This document shows positions 47,077-58,210 of a stretch of DNA of 64,000 nt, piece after piece. The first letter of the stretch is position 1; each line of letters opens with the position of its first letter. A program made the translations under genes and the position numbers. Under the pieces are notes generated by a model. The model did no database searches. It saw only the letters and a program-made list of their open reading frames with translations, and was not told where the DNA came from. The stretch is from Capsicum annuum (taxonomy: Eukaryota; Streptophyta; Magnoliopsida; Solanales; Solanaceae): NCBI RefSeq assembly GCF_002878395.1, contig NC_061120.1, positions 95,259,175 to 95,323,174 of the forward strand, written 5' to 3'.

Positions 47077-49542
47077 TGTAATGCTCCGAATTTGTACCAC
47101 GGATGCTACACGGTGCTTACGACCCTGAAGTATCACAAGCAAACCCATGAATGATATCTGCTGTGAGCACTTAATAATAAACTGAAATAAATGCAAAATA
47201 ATAAGCTGAAATACCATAAGGTTCAAATATCTGAAATACTGCTGAAATATCAAACTATAATAAAAATCTGTACAATTGAATACTGTCTAAAAATCATCTA
47301 AATTGACCTATCTAAATATGGAGTTGATGGGACAATCCCCCAACTAACTCTATCTACTGAAATACTGAGTCTACTGAAATAATGAAATTAAAGAATATCC
47401 TCAAATGATGAGGACTTACTGCTAATCTACTGCTACTAGCCGAATCTGAATCTATCTATGCTAGGTCGGAAACCTGAGCATTCTAACCTATGATATAAGA
47501 CATCATAGCACAAAGAAAGAGTATGTGTCAGTACGTGGAATGTACTGGTATGCAATATGCGGTAAAGCTAAATGCAAGGTTTCATATGCATGAACAATAA
47601 CTGACTGCATGATATAGAGTAACTAAATATGAGAGTACATAGATAACTGATACTACTATAATTACTGAGTGTGCATTAATGTGCATATAGATAAATATTG
47701 TGACTAAGCTTATCTGAAGTTAAGTCCTGAATTCTCATAATGAGTAACTGATATCTGAAGTTACTGATAACTAATTTACTGATACAAGCTGATTGTATCT
47801 GATAGTTCTGATTCTGTAGAACTAAATTGAGTTCTATTTTGAAGACTAAAATTGAGATTGTGGGAGGTAATCATCTAACCGACATACCCCAAATAAGATA
47901 AGGTAACTTCGTTGGAGTCTAACCCGTGACACCAGTTGGAAGGGTATCAGTACCATGCCACGGGTAAAGACACTGAAGAGTTACCCTCATTTGGTAGGTA
48001 CTCTAATGAGAATAGTGGAACTCTTATTTGTCAAGTTAAAACACCTCATCTACCCTCAATCTTTTAGGTTTGATGTCTCAACCTACGCTAGCTACATAAT
48101 TCCAGAACATAAGAACAACTTCTAGAGATTACACCATCTATTGGCAGAAAAACCCCCATCCTTCGGTTCACTCGGTACTGAATCCTACTCCCAACTGAAA
48201 GACACTGTACTGAGTATACTAAAATGGACTGAACTGATGCTGAGCTTATTGAGTTTTCTTGAGTTCAGTAACTGACTGAGTTCTACTGAGTTTTGTAACT
48301 GACTGAGAGTACTACTGATCGTGACATGACTAAGGTTCTATAACTAACACTGGCTCTAGGCACACAACTAAATTGTCGGGTATTAAATACCCCAAGGACT
48401 CGATAGCTTGAAAAAATAAAGCATAATATACTCTTGAAAATCTTAATCATTCATAGAGACATTTTCTCAAACACTTGTAGGGCATAAGCTTATATATATA
48501 CTAACATGCCATGATTTCATTAATTTATTCACATGGACATTCTACCAAACTTCTAGAGAGCACAACTTAATGCACATAAGTATGGCAATTACAATGCCCT
48601 AACTTGCAAATTCATGGATTATGACATTGGAATTTCACAATTCAATATACATACTATTCAAACTTCATGGAATCTACTATTAATCATGAATTAGAACTCA
48701 TTTAATATCAAGAACACTAATACAATCAAACTTCAAGCATGTAAATCATCAGTCATAGATCTTGAAGTTTTAAAAGTGGATTCGTGGACTCTTTGGGTGA
48801 AACGGACCCATAGATGAACACCTAACATACCTTGGGTGATTAGTTCTTAAAGGTGCTTGAAGAAATTCTTGAGTTTTGACCTTGATCCTTGAAGCTACGA
48901 TTTTGTATTTTTAGAGAGAAAGCTTTAATTTCTTGAGAAGAGTAAGTAAATAATGTCAAAATAGGGTATTTAGGACTTTAATCCCATGTTTAAGTTGACT
49001 GGAATAGGGGAAAAGTACCTAAAAGCCCTTGAAACTAAATTTGGAATTAATTGAAAATTCCTAATTTTCACCCTTGGCGTAACGTGGCGCTATCGCATCG
49101 TGTCACTAGAATTCAACAATTGGGAACTGGGCTGGAGGTGCAACGCGGTGGTATTGTGTTTCCACCTTGGATGAGACTTGGAAGCTTGGCGCGATGCGGT
49201 ACAATCGTGTTGGCTCACTGGAAATTAACAAACATAAAAATGAGCCCCAGCTTGATGCGCCAATATCATAGAGCAACACTGTAAACTGAAAATTATCATT
49301 TTGACTGGCTCCGCAATGCGCTAGTGATCAAAATGATTGTGTTTAGTGACTGGAACTTAAAATTGTTATAACTTCTTACCAGGTTAACGAATTTGGGTGA
49401 ATTTTATATCGTTGGAAAGCTAATTAAATTTCTTACGCAATGGCAGGCTCTAAACTAAAAATACTAAGTGTTTCAAAAATATTATATTGGATAACTCATG
49501 AACTAAGAGTTAATATAAGCTTGAGAAATATAGAGTACTACA
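47077..49542 (-). repeat. Array LTR 3
   Basis: It starts TGTAGTACTC and ends GGAGCATTACA on the minus strand. The CpG-rich module is at 49070-49330, and CAGTACgtggaatGTACTG is at 47529-47547. Confidence 0.9.
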
Positions 49543-50069
49543 ATATCTCCCCCTTGGGTACATTCGTCCTCGAATGAGACTGATTAATCCGAGACACTGA
49601 TAGACTAGGTTTACAAACTAAACATGCATATCTGGTACATGACTACATGATTGAACTACTGACAAAATAACCTCTGACACTGAACATGCATATCTGATGC
49701 ATGGAATTAATGACTGAAGCTACTAACAAGCTATGTTTTCATATCTCCCCCTTGGGTTCATCCTCGAATGAGACTGATTAATTCGAGACACTGATAGACT
49801 GGGTTTACACACTAAACATGCATATCTGGTGCATGACTACATGATTGAACTACTGACAAAATGATCTCTGACACTGAACATGCATATCTGATGCATGGAA
49901 TTTATGACTGAAGCTACTAACAAGCTAGGTTTTCATACTGAACATGCATATCTGATGCATGAGTACATGATTGAACTAATTCATGAATGCATGACTCAAT
50001 ATGCAATGATAATGGATACCAAGTTATAATTATAGCTGAACATGGAACTCAGTAAACCTGTGAAAGACT

Positions 50070-50530
50070 GTTACCTTAAGCCGAATCTGAGGTTGTGGAG
50101 AAGAGGTGAGGATACTCGATCCGTATATCTGCTTATGCTTCCCAAGTAGCTTCTTCTATGAACTGATTCCGAGAAAGGACTTTGACCAAGGAAACTTCTT
50201 TGTTCCTCAATCTACAAATTTGATGACCGAGGATCTGGACTAGAACCTTTTCGAAAGAGAGATCATTTTGAATATTTACATCCTCTAAAAGAACTATGAC
50301 TGCTGGGTCACCAATTCATTTCCTTAGCAAGGAAATGTGGAATACTGGATGCACTGAGGCTAGATCTGAAGGCAACTCAAGCTCATAAGCTACCTTTCTA
50401 AAATGGCTAAGAATTCTGTAAGGACCGATATGTTGGGGAATGACCTCTCCCTTCTTGCCAAACCTCTGTACTCTTTTCATAGGAGATATTTTCAATAATA
50501 CAAAATCACCGATATCAACTCGAGATCATT
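50070..50530 (-). pseudogene. Integrase C-terminus and chromodomain, array unit 3
   Basis: The minus strand reads LKISPMKRVQRFGKKGE, then RILSHFRKVAYELELP, FHISLLRK, EDVNIQNDLSFEKVLV, and a chromodomain with VKVLSRNQFIEEATWEA. It breaks off at the same point as in the other units (GATCTCGA, about 50528). Confidence 0.75.
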
Positions 50531-51689
50531 TACTGAACACGCATGAATGGGAATGTGAGAACGAAACTAAGACTAAAACATGATACATGAACTGGATATC
50601 ATGAACTGAACTGACCCCTAAATACAAGGTTTACGATTGAGATTGGGACTTGAGGGTCAACTTGGGAATACACACTACTCCAAACTGGATTCGTTATATG
50701 AAAAGAACATGGAAGGTTTAGGTCATGAAAACTTTGTCACTGCTTTTCTATATCAAGGGCTTGGATTGTAGAGCTGACATGTACTGCGTGAGTAGACATC
50801 GTGATAGCTAAAGTGCAAAACTTTGGACTGAGGTAAGGATGGGTTGGGTATCAACCTCTCCCACTGCTTTTCTACACATATTAGCATTACTACTAAAATC
50901 TGAAAGCCTCACTTGGTTACTTGTGCTACCATCTTACCCTTAGCTTAAAGCCATTATTTTAAGACCGTGAGGCACGTAATAAACTCTAAATCAAACTAAA
51001 ACCACTTTACTCTAGAGTCTAAGATATGACAATACTCATAAATACGAAACTCATTCTAAAGGATTACTCCTGGTGTTGTAAGGTCAACTGCTAGTACTTT
51101 CTCCTGATACATGATTCTTAGCTTTCTATTGCCTAAAAAATCATCATATAGTAGCCTCAACACTGATTAACTTAGAATTCTCAACATCTCTTTCTACTAG
51201 TTCAATCTAGAGATTTAAACTTAGATCAACTGAAACTGAGGTACTACCCCTTCATTCAATAATTGGTCCATCAGAAAACTGAAATAGAACAACTCTATTA
51301 CTGAAATTAGCTGAGTAGATTTTCTGAATTACTGTAACCAAGTAATTTTTGTATATTCGTCTGGCTAGAACAGATTTATCTACTAAGTAAAGCACTAAGA
51401 AAGTTCCTGTTAAGATTTTCTAGTCTGACTTAAAGTTGACTTCCATGCAATGAGTTACAAAAGACAAAGAAATTCTTTGATCTAATAAGGAATAAATATG
51501 TAAATAAAAAATCTATAACATACCAGTGACCACATCAGGAGAATTTTATTAATCTTGTCTGGACTAAAGTACATAAAGTCTATATGGGCGTTGCCCACTA
51601 GAGGTACTAGAAACGACAACCTACTGATTCGGGCAACCTGACAGAGCTGAAGGACAATTATACTGACCCTGAGAACCTAACTAAGGATA

Positions 51690-52724
51690 ATCTTTGACTA
51701 TGTATCCTAGCTTTCCACACCTAAAACAGACATCATTGCCAGCTCTCAGACACCCTTATGGTTTTTGCCACATTACTGACATAGAGGATTTGTTCGAGCA
51801 CTGCTAACACTACCCTGAGATTAAAGCCTGGAGCCCTATTGGTGTTACCATTTTTGAACTTAGTAACTAGAGCACTGGTTAAAGATAAGCTGGAGCTAAA
51901 GCTTTTGGATGAAAATGGGAACGATTCCCACCCCCTGACTTAGGCTGATTGAAATTGAGGCTACCTATTCTATCTCTCTTGTTCTACCTCTATCTCTCTT
52001 TCATCTTAGCCTCTTCTATCTACTGAGCATAGACCATGAGTCTTGATATGTCCATCTTCTTAATCAACATTGCTGTTCTGCACTCCTTAACCATACTATC
52101 TGATACCCCAAATATGAACTTGCTTATTCTGGACCTATTGTCTGCTACTACATGGAGAACATACCTGGTTAACTGAGTAAACTTAAGGGAATACTCTTTC
52201 ACGATCATACCACCTTACCTAAGGTTGATAAACTCTAACATGTTGGCTTCTTTCAGCTCTAAGGGAAAGAATATCTCTAGTAAAGTAGTAACAAACTCTT
52301 CCCACTCTATGGGTTCTGCATCTATGCCTCGGTCTACTATTCATTACTTAAACCACGTATGAGATATATCTTGTACCTAATAGGAAACTAACTCAGCACT
52401 CTCACTAAAAGTCACTCCTATGAAATTCGTGACTTTCTGAACCTAATCGAGAAACTACTGTGGATCCTCTTCTGACTTAGATCCCGAGAATAGGGGAGGA
52501 TCCATTTAGGTGAAGTCCCGAATCCTAGCTGCAGTAGTATTGGCCACTGGGTTGGTCAAAACAAGAACTGGCCATTTATTCTAGGATGCTACAGAGTTGG
52601 CTAGAGTAGTGAATGCAGCTCGAAATTTTGCATGGGAGACATGCTCATCCAGGGGATATGCCTGTACGGGATGAGGTGCTGACTGATTTTTGGTTCTCCT
52701 TTCATTAGTTTTATTAAAAGGCAT
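51690..52724 (-). pseudogene. Gag remnant, array unit 3
   Basis: This is the only unit with an ATG at the expected gag start (52724, MPFNKTNERR). The open N-terminal part reaches 52581 (LDEHVSHAKFRAAFTTLANS). A later open piece at 52208-52020 holds KEYSLKFTQLTRYVLHVV. The knuckle region near 51700-51790 is frameshifted. Confidence 0.8.
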
Positions 52725-52949
52725 GTTCTGTAAACAAAAAATAAGAAATGTATTAAACTGTAAGTTTAACTTGAGCTCATGCTCACTCACACGACATGAA
52801 TACTGAAAGAAGGGAAACTGTTTCCTAAAATATCTCATAGCCTCATGTCCATAAGTATGGCACGCTGCACACCCATGCACAAGACTCTACTTGATGCGGC
52901 TTTCAGACTTCCTAGGACACTGTTAAACCTAAGGCTCTAATACTAAGTT

Positions 52950-55449
52950 TGTAATGCCCCGAGTCTGTACCCCGAACACTACACTATACTTACGACCCCA
53001 AAAGATCATAAGCTAACCCATGGCTGATATCTGTTGTGAGCACTGAATAATATACTAAAATAAATATGGAATAATAGGCTGAAATGCCATAAGGTTCAAA
53101 TATCTGAAATACTAATGAAATATCAACCTATAATAAAAATTTATAAAACTGAATATTTTCTGAAAACTAGTATGAAAAGCCTCTAAATTGAACTATCTGA
53201 ATGTGGAGTTGATAGGACAATCCCCCAACTAGCTCCACTACTGAAATACTGAGTCTACTATAATAATGAAATAAAATAATATCCTCAAATAGTGAGGAAT
53301 CATTGCTAATCTACTGCTGCTGGCTGAATCTAAATCTATCTATCTATGCGTGATCGAGAACCTGAGCATCCGAATCTACGATATAAGACATCATAGCACA
53401 AAGAAAGGGTATGTATCAGTACGTGGAATGTACTGGTATGCTAGATGGGGTAAAGTTGAATGCAAGGGTTCATATGCATGAACAATAACTTACTGCATGA
53501 TATAGAGTAACTGAACATAAGAGTATATGGATAACTGATACTACTTTAAATATTGAGTATGCACTAATGTGCATATAGATAAATACTGTGACTAAGCTTG
53601 TCTAAAGCAATGTCTTGAATTCTGATACTGAGTAACTAATATTTAAAGTTACTGATAACTGATTTATTGATACTAGCTGATTGCATCTGACGGTCTTGAT
53701 TCTGTAGAACTGAACTGAGTTCTATTTTGAAGATTGAAACTAAGACTGTGTGAGGTAATCATCTAATCGATATGCCACAAATAAAATAAGGTAACTGAGT
53801 TGGGGTCCAACCTGTGACCCCAATTAGAAGGGTGTCAGTACTGTGCCAGAGGTAAAGATACTGAAGAGTTACCCTCATCTGGTAAGTACTCTAATGAGAA
53901 TGGTGGAACCCTCATCTGTCAGGTTAAAATACCTCATCAACCCTTAATCTGGCAGGTTTGATATCTCAACCTATGCTAGCTACGTAGTTCTGGAATGCAA
54001 GGATAGCTTCTAGAGATCACATCCTCTACTGGCAGGTGAGCCCCCATCCTTGGGTTCACTCAATGTTGAATCCTATTCCCAACTAAAATACACTAAACCG
54101 AGTATACTGAATTGGACTGAACTGATACTGAGCTTACTGAGTTTTCCTGAGTTTGATAATCGACTGAGTTCTACTGAGTTTTATAACTGACTAAGAGTAC
54201 AACTGACCGTGACCTTACTAAGGTTCTGTAACTGACACTGGCTCTAGGGACACAATTAAATTATCGAGTATTAAATACCCCCAGGACTTGATAGCATGAA
54301 AAAAGAAAGCATAGTATACTCTTGAAAATCATAATCATTCATAGAGACATTTTCTCAAACACTTGTAGGGCATAATCTTATACATCTACTAACATGCCAT
54401 GATTTCCTTAATTCATTTACATGGACATTCTATCAAACACCTAGCGAGCACAAGTAAATGCACATAATTATGATTAACACATAAGACAGGAATTTACAAT
54501 GCCCTAACTTGCAAATTCATGGATTATGACATGGGAATTTCACAATTTAATGTACATGTTATTCAAAATTCATGGAATCTATAATTAATCATGAATTGGA
54601 ACTTATTTAATATCAAGAAAACTAATAAAATTAAATTTCAAATATATAAATCATGAATCATAGATCTTGAAGTTTTAAAAGTGGATTTGTGGACTCTATG
54701 GGTGAAAGGGACCCATAGATGAACACCTAACATACCTTGGGTTATTACTTCTTTAAGGCGCTTGAAGAAATTCTTGAGTTTTGACCTTGATTTTTGAAGC
54801 TAGGGTTTTGTATTTTTAGAGAGAAAGCTTTAATTTCTTGAGAAGAGTATGTAAATAGTATTATAATAGGATATTTAGGGCTTTAATCAGGTGTTTAGGC
54901 TGACTGGAAAGAGGGATAAAGACCTAAAATCCCTTGAAAACTAAATCTAAGAATTAACTAAAAATTTTCAATTTTCACCCTTGGCACGATGTGGTGCTAT
55001 CATGTTGTATCACTGGAATTCAACAATTAGGAACTAGGTTGGTGGCGCGACGCGGTGGTATCGCGTTTCCACCTTGGATGAGACCTGGAAGCATGGCACG
55101 ATGCGGTACAATCAGGTTGGCTCACTAGAAATTAACAAACGTGAAAATAAGACCAGACGTGATGCTCCAATATCGCGGAGCAATACTGAAAACTGGCAAT
55201 TGTCATTTTGACTGTCTCCACGATGCGCTAGTGATCACAATGATGGTTTTAAATGATTGGAACTTAAAATCACCATAACTTCTTACCCGGTTATCGGATT
55301 TGGGCAAATTTTATATCGTTGGAAAGCTAGTTGAATTTTCTACACAATGGAAGGATGTAAACTAAAAATATTGAGTGTTTCAATTTTTGTATATTAGATA
55401 ACTCATGAACTAAGAGTTAAGTTAAGCTTGATAAATATAGGGTATTAAA
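52950..55449 (-). repeat. Array LTR 4 (outer 5' LTR)
   Basis: It ends GGGGCATTACA at 52950 on the minus strand. Its outer end reads TATTAAA where the other LTRs have TATTACA, so the terminal TG has mutated. AATTG follows at 55450. The CpG-rich module is at 54975-55235 and CAGTACgtggaatGTACTG is at 53417-53435. Confidence 0.85.
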
Positions 55450-55876
55450 AATTGGGACAAAGGGAACTCCTGGAACAGTCAAACAAAAGTTTAGCATGAA
55501 AACCTTGGTGGAGAATAAATGACTTAAAGGGATAGTAGGAACTGTATCCCAAGTATCAGAACTCTTGGATTCTCAAGAAAGCTTAACCAAAGAAATGGAG
55601 GGGTTGAGGATTGTGTTAGTAGCAAAGGACACAGAAATAGTGCACTTAAAACTATAGAATCAAAAGTTTCCCTCAGAGAGACCTAGTGCCACTAAAGTAC
55701 TTGCAGCAGAAAAGGCAAAGCTCAAGGGCAAGGTTACAAAATTAACTAGTGAGGGCCAAGGGTTGAATGCTGAATTAAAGACCTTCACTAAACAATTGTT
55801 AGATGCTCATGCTGCTGAGGCTTCTGGAATGAACATATTGCTAAAATCACTCTCCCCTAAGCCTTCTTCTACCTGA
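55450..55876 (+). pseudogene. Element D 3' frame, second part (coiled-coil)
   Basis: After removal of the array and one AATTG, the frame of 34132 resumes in phase as GTKGTPGTVKQKFS. Beyond one stop it gives SELLDSQESLTKEMEGL, LVAKDTEIVHLKL, another stop, then AAEKAKLKGKVTKLTSEG, LNAELKTFTKQLLDAHAAE and a Ser/Pro-rich end with a stop near 55876. Heptad-like Leu/Ile spacing and high Lys/Glu indicate a coiled coil. It lies about 600 bases before the 3' LTR, where pol would end in a standard copia. Function unknown. Confidence 0.6.
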
Positions 55877-56472
55877 GTCCTAGTGTGCCAGTCTCTATTG
55901 TGGCCTTTGCAAAAAGTTTTGATATTTTTGTTCATATTGTAATGGTGACAACAATGAATGAATTTATACTTGTGCGCCTCATTTGTTTTCTTTATTTTAA
56001 AGTTATTCTTTATATTAGTGTTGCCTCGATAGCCATGAATTAACTAACCTATGCTTATCCTTACTCTTGGTTTACTATTATTCATTTTCAATGATGCTAA
56101 AGAGGGAATACTGACTTCATATATTAAGGACTAGGTGTGTGTGTTTAAGAAATATATTGATGATGTTAGGGACTGGGTAGCAAGTACAACACATGTAATG
56201 ATGTGATTGAGTCTGGAGGCATAGTGACAGAGGAAGTCTGCAAATACACTAAATGACCAATATTGTGCATGATAACAAGGAAAAGTAATTGAAGATTGAT
56301 AGAAATTGACAACAAGGGACCATGTCCCTAGGTTATAGAAGCATAGTATGCCTGATAGGGTGGATATTCATCTTTAGTAATGGTAATCACACTGATTAAA
56401 TATGATAAATAATAATGAGCATTGATGCTCAAAACTGTGTGGTTGGTTTATAATCATAAAAAAATGGAAAAT
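55877..56472 (+). other. Element D 3' untranslated region
   Basis: No frame was recognised. AGGGAC-CAT-GTCCCT lies at 56315-56329. The purine-rich AAAAAAATGGAAAAT just before the LTR is the likely PPT. Confidence 0.5.
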
Positions 56473-57221
56473 TGTTAAATCTTGTTTTGATGATGAGAAG
56501 CTGACTTCAAGAGATCAGGTTCGTGGATGTCCTAGGGTATAGTATAGCTGGCATGCACTTGCATAGGTTTTCTTTCTTGTGTCACAAACTGTGTAGGTGC
56601 TGCTTGGACTATTTAGGACACCTAGTCTAATTATATTTCAACCTTAATCATCACTCATCTATAAATAAAAAGGATGTTTTTTCATCATATAGCTTTTGGA
56701 AATCCAAAAATTAAAGAGTAAAAGAAAGGAAACAACCCAATTTCAACATTGCTAAGTTCTTATTTCTTGTATGCACAAAAAGAGTAAGTGTTCTTGAGTG
56801 AGTCCTAAATTGTAACTAAATTACTCAAGTTATAAGAGTAATGCTCCTTTATTTTTCCTTTAAGAGTCCTGAGGTAGAGTTTCCTAAGTTTGATACTGAT
56901 TATAGCTAATTAGTTTTGAGGAAGTCTTGGCATAGTTGTCAAAGTAACCTTGTAATAGAGTTATTACAAGTTGGAGGATCCTGGAGTTAGGTTCATTGGA
57001 GTATGTAATAAAGAGTTTGATTATAGTGGAGTTTTAGGTGCTTGTGAGGACAAGCTTTGGTTTTTCCTTCCTTGAGTAAAAGGGTTTTCATGTTAAATCT
57101 TATGTTCTTTAAGTTTCCCGCATTATGTTGTGTTCCTGGTTAAATTACTGTTCTAATTCTTGTGACTAATTTTAAGGGACCTGGTCCCTTACTATATGGT
57201 GCAACCCTTAAGGTTTCAGCA
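56473..57221 (+). repeat. Element D 3' LTR
   Basis: The intact partner of 31104-31741. It holds a TATA-like CTATAAATAAAAAGG at about 56650 and a T-rich region downstream, as expected for the U3-R border. AGGGACcTGGTCCCT is at 57175-57189. It ends TTTCAGCA at 57221, where the minus-strand integrase frame of element E is cut. Confidence 0.85.
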
Positions 57222-58210
57222 TATTGTGATGGTCCAGGGTCTTGATGATCTGCTGAATCTTCATCTTCAGGACCTGAACCTGGTCCTTGTGAATCTGAAT
57301 TATGTTCACTTTTATCAGAATTATCTGGGGAATTAAGAGGATTTTCTGAATCAACATCATTTAGATAGCTTTCTTCACTAATACTGCCATCTTCACCAAA
57401 TACGATATGAATGCTTTCCTTCACACATTGTGCTCTTTTGTTGTAGATTATGTAAGCCTTGCTGGTATAGGAGTATCTAGTAAAAACTCGTTCATCACTC
57501 CTGGGATAAAACTTTCCAAGGTCATTCTTTCCATTATTCAGCACAAAGCATTTGCAACCAAAGGTCTTGGCGTAACACAACTTGGGCTTTCTTTTGGTCA
57601 TGAGTTCATAGGGGGTCTTGTTTAGAATAGACCTTACAAGACACCTATTGACCACATGACATGATGTATTAACTGCTTCATCCCAAAAACTGTAAGCAAT
57701 CTCTGCACCTATTAGCATGGTCTTGCCAACGTCCACAAGTGTCATATTTTCCTCTCCATAATACCATTTTTCTATGGTGTTCTAGGAGCTGAAAATTTAT
57801 GACTGGTACCTATCTTATTGTTACATAAATGACAGAACCTTGCATATTCAAACTCTGTTCCATGGTCTGATCTGATTCCAACTATCTTCTCATTATACTT
57901 CAGTTGTACTTGTTTGAAAAATGCTTCGAACACAGGAAATATTTCTTCTTTAGATCTTAGAATAAAGGTCCAAGTGAACCTGGAGTAGTCATGAAAAATG
58001 ACCAATATATACCTCTTTCCTCCCTAACTAGCAATATTTACAAGTCCACATAGATCCATGTGGAGAAGTAGTAGAGGTATGGAGGTGCTAACTTCTTTCT
58101 TTGGCTTGAAGAAGGACTTAGATTGCTTTCCCTTAACATAGGAATCACATAAATTATAGTTGGAAAACTTAAACTTAGGAAAGCCTCGAACCAGGTCCTT
58201 GCTAACCAAC
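57222..58210 (-). pseudogene. Element E integrase remnant
   Basis: The core carries the first Asp in LLHMDLCGLVNI (about 58045), the second in IRSDHGTEFE (about 57870) and the Glu in NGIMERKI (about 57755, after a frameshift), so the D,D,E triad is still readable. The open C-terminal frame at 57745-57222 has AYSFWDEAVNTSCHVVNR, the block KTPYELMTKRKP and VFTRYSYTSKAYIIYNKR. An acidic Ser/Asp/Pro-rich linker follows, cut at 57222 by the LTR of element D. This enzyme inserts cDNA into the host genome. Confidence 0.85.

Larger units (their letters stand above)
49543..52949 (-). repeat. Array internal region 3 (shorter)
   Basis: About 600 bases shorter than the other two. It lacks roughly 0.8 kb of the pol-less middle (join near 50737) but carries a tandem duplication of about 198 bases at 49543-49741 and 49743-49936, which doubles the PPT-like CAAGGGGGAGATAT. 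The PBS near 52934-52946 is degenerate. Confidence 0.8.
34133..55449 (-). mobile_element. Tandem array of non-autonomous gypsy units (4 LTRs, 3 internals)
   Basis: Reading on the minus strand, four LTRs of 2.44-2.50 kb alternate with three internal regions of 4.03, 3.99 and 3.41 kb, all in the same orientation. The whole block is flanked by AATTG at 34128-34132 and 55450-55454, a perfect 5-bp duplication. No such duplication lies between units: the LTR-internal borders are normal PBS and PPT borders. It therefore arrived as one insertion. It either expanded by unequal exchange between LTRs or arrived already multimeric. Each internal has gag, a protease trace, an integrase C-terminus and a chromodomain, but no RT, RNase H or integrase core. 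Confidence 0.85.
31104..57221 (+). mobile_element. Element D: non-autonomous SIRE-like copia, carrying the gypsy array
   Basis: LTRs at 31104-31741 and 56473-57221 share their TGTTA(A/T)ATCTTG start and GGTTTCA(A/G)CA end. Flanks TATTA (31099-31103) and TATTG (57222-57226) agree at 4 of 5 positions. Subtracting the 21.3-kb array leaves an element of about 4.8 kb. That contains gag with knuckles and a 3' coiled-coil frame, but no recognisable protease, integrase or RT. It sits in the integrase-RT linker of element E. Element D has therefore probably depended on enzymes of an autonomous relative. Confidence 0.75.

Noticed and set aside
36690..49990. Repeated CATGCATATCTGATGCATG as a CRISPR-like array
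   Set aside because: Plant context, irregular spacing and spacers that are themselves repeats. They are retrotransposon sub-repeats.
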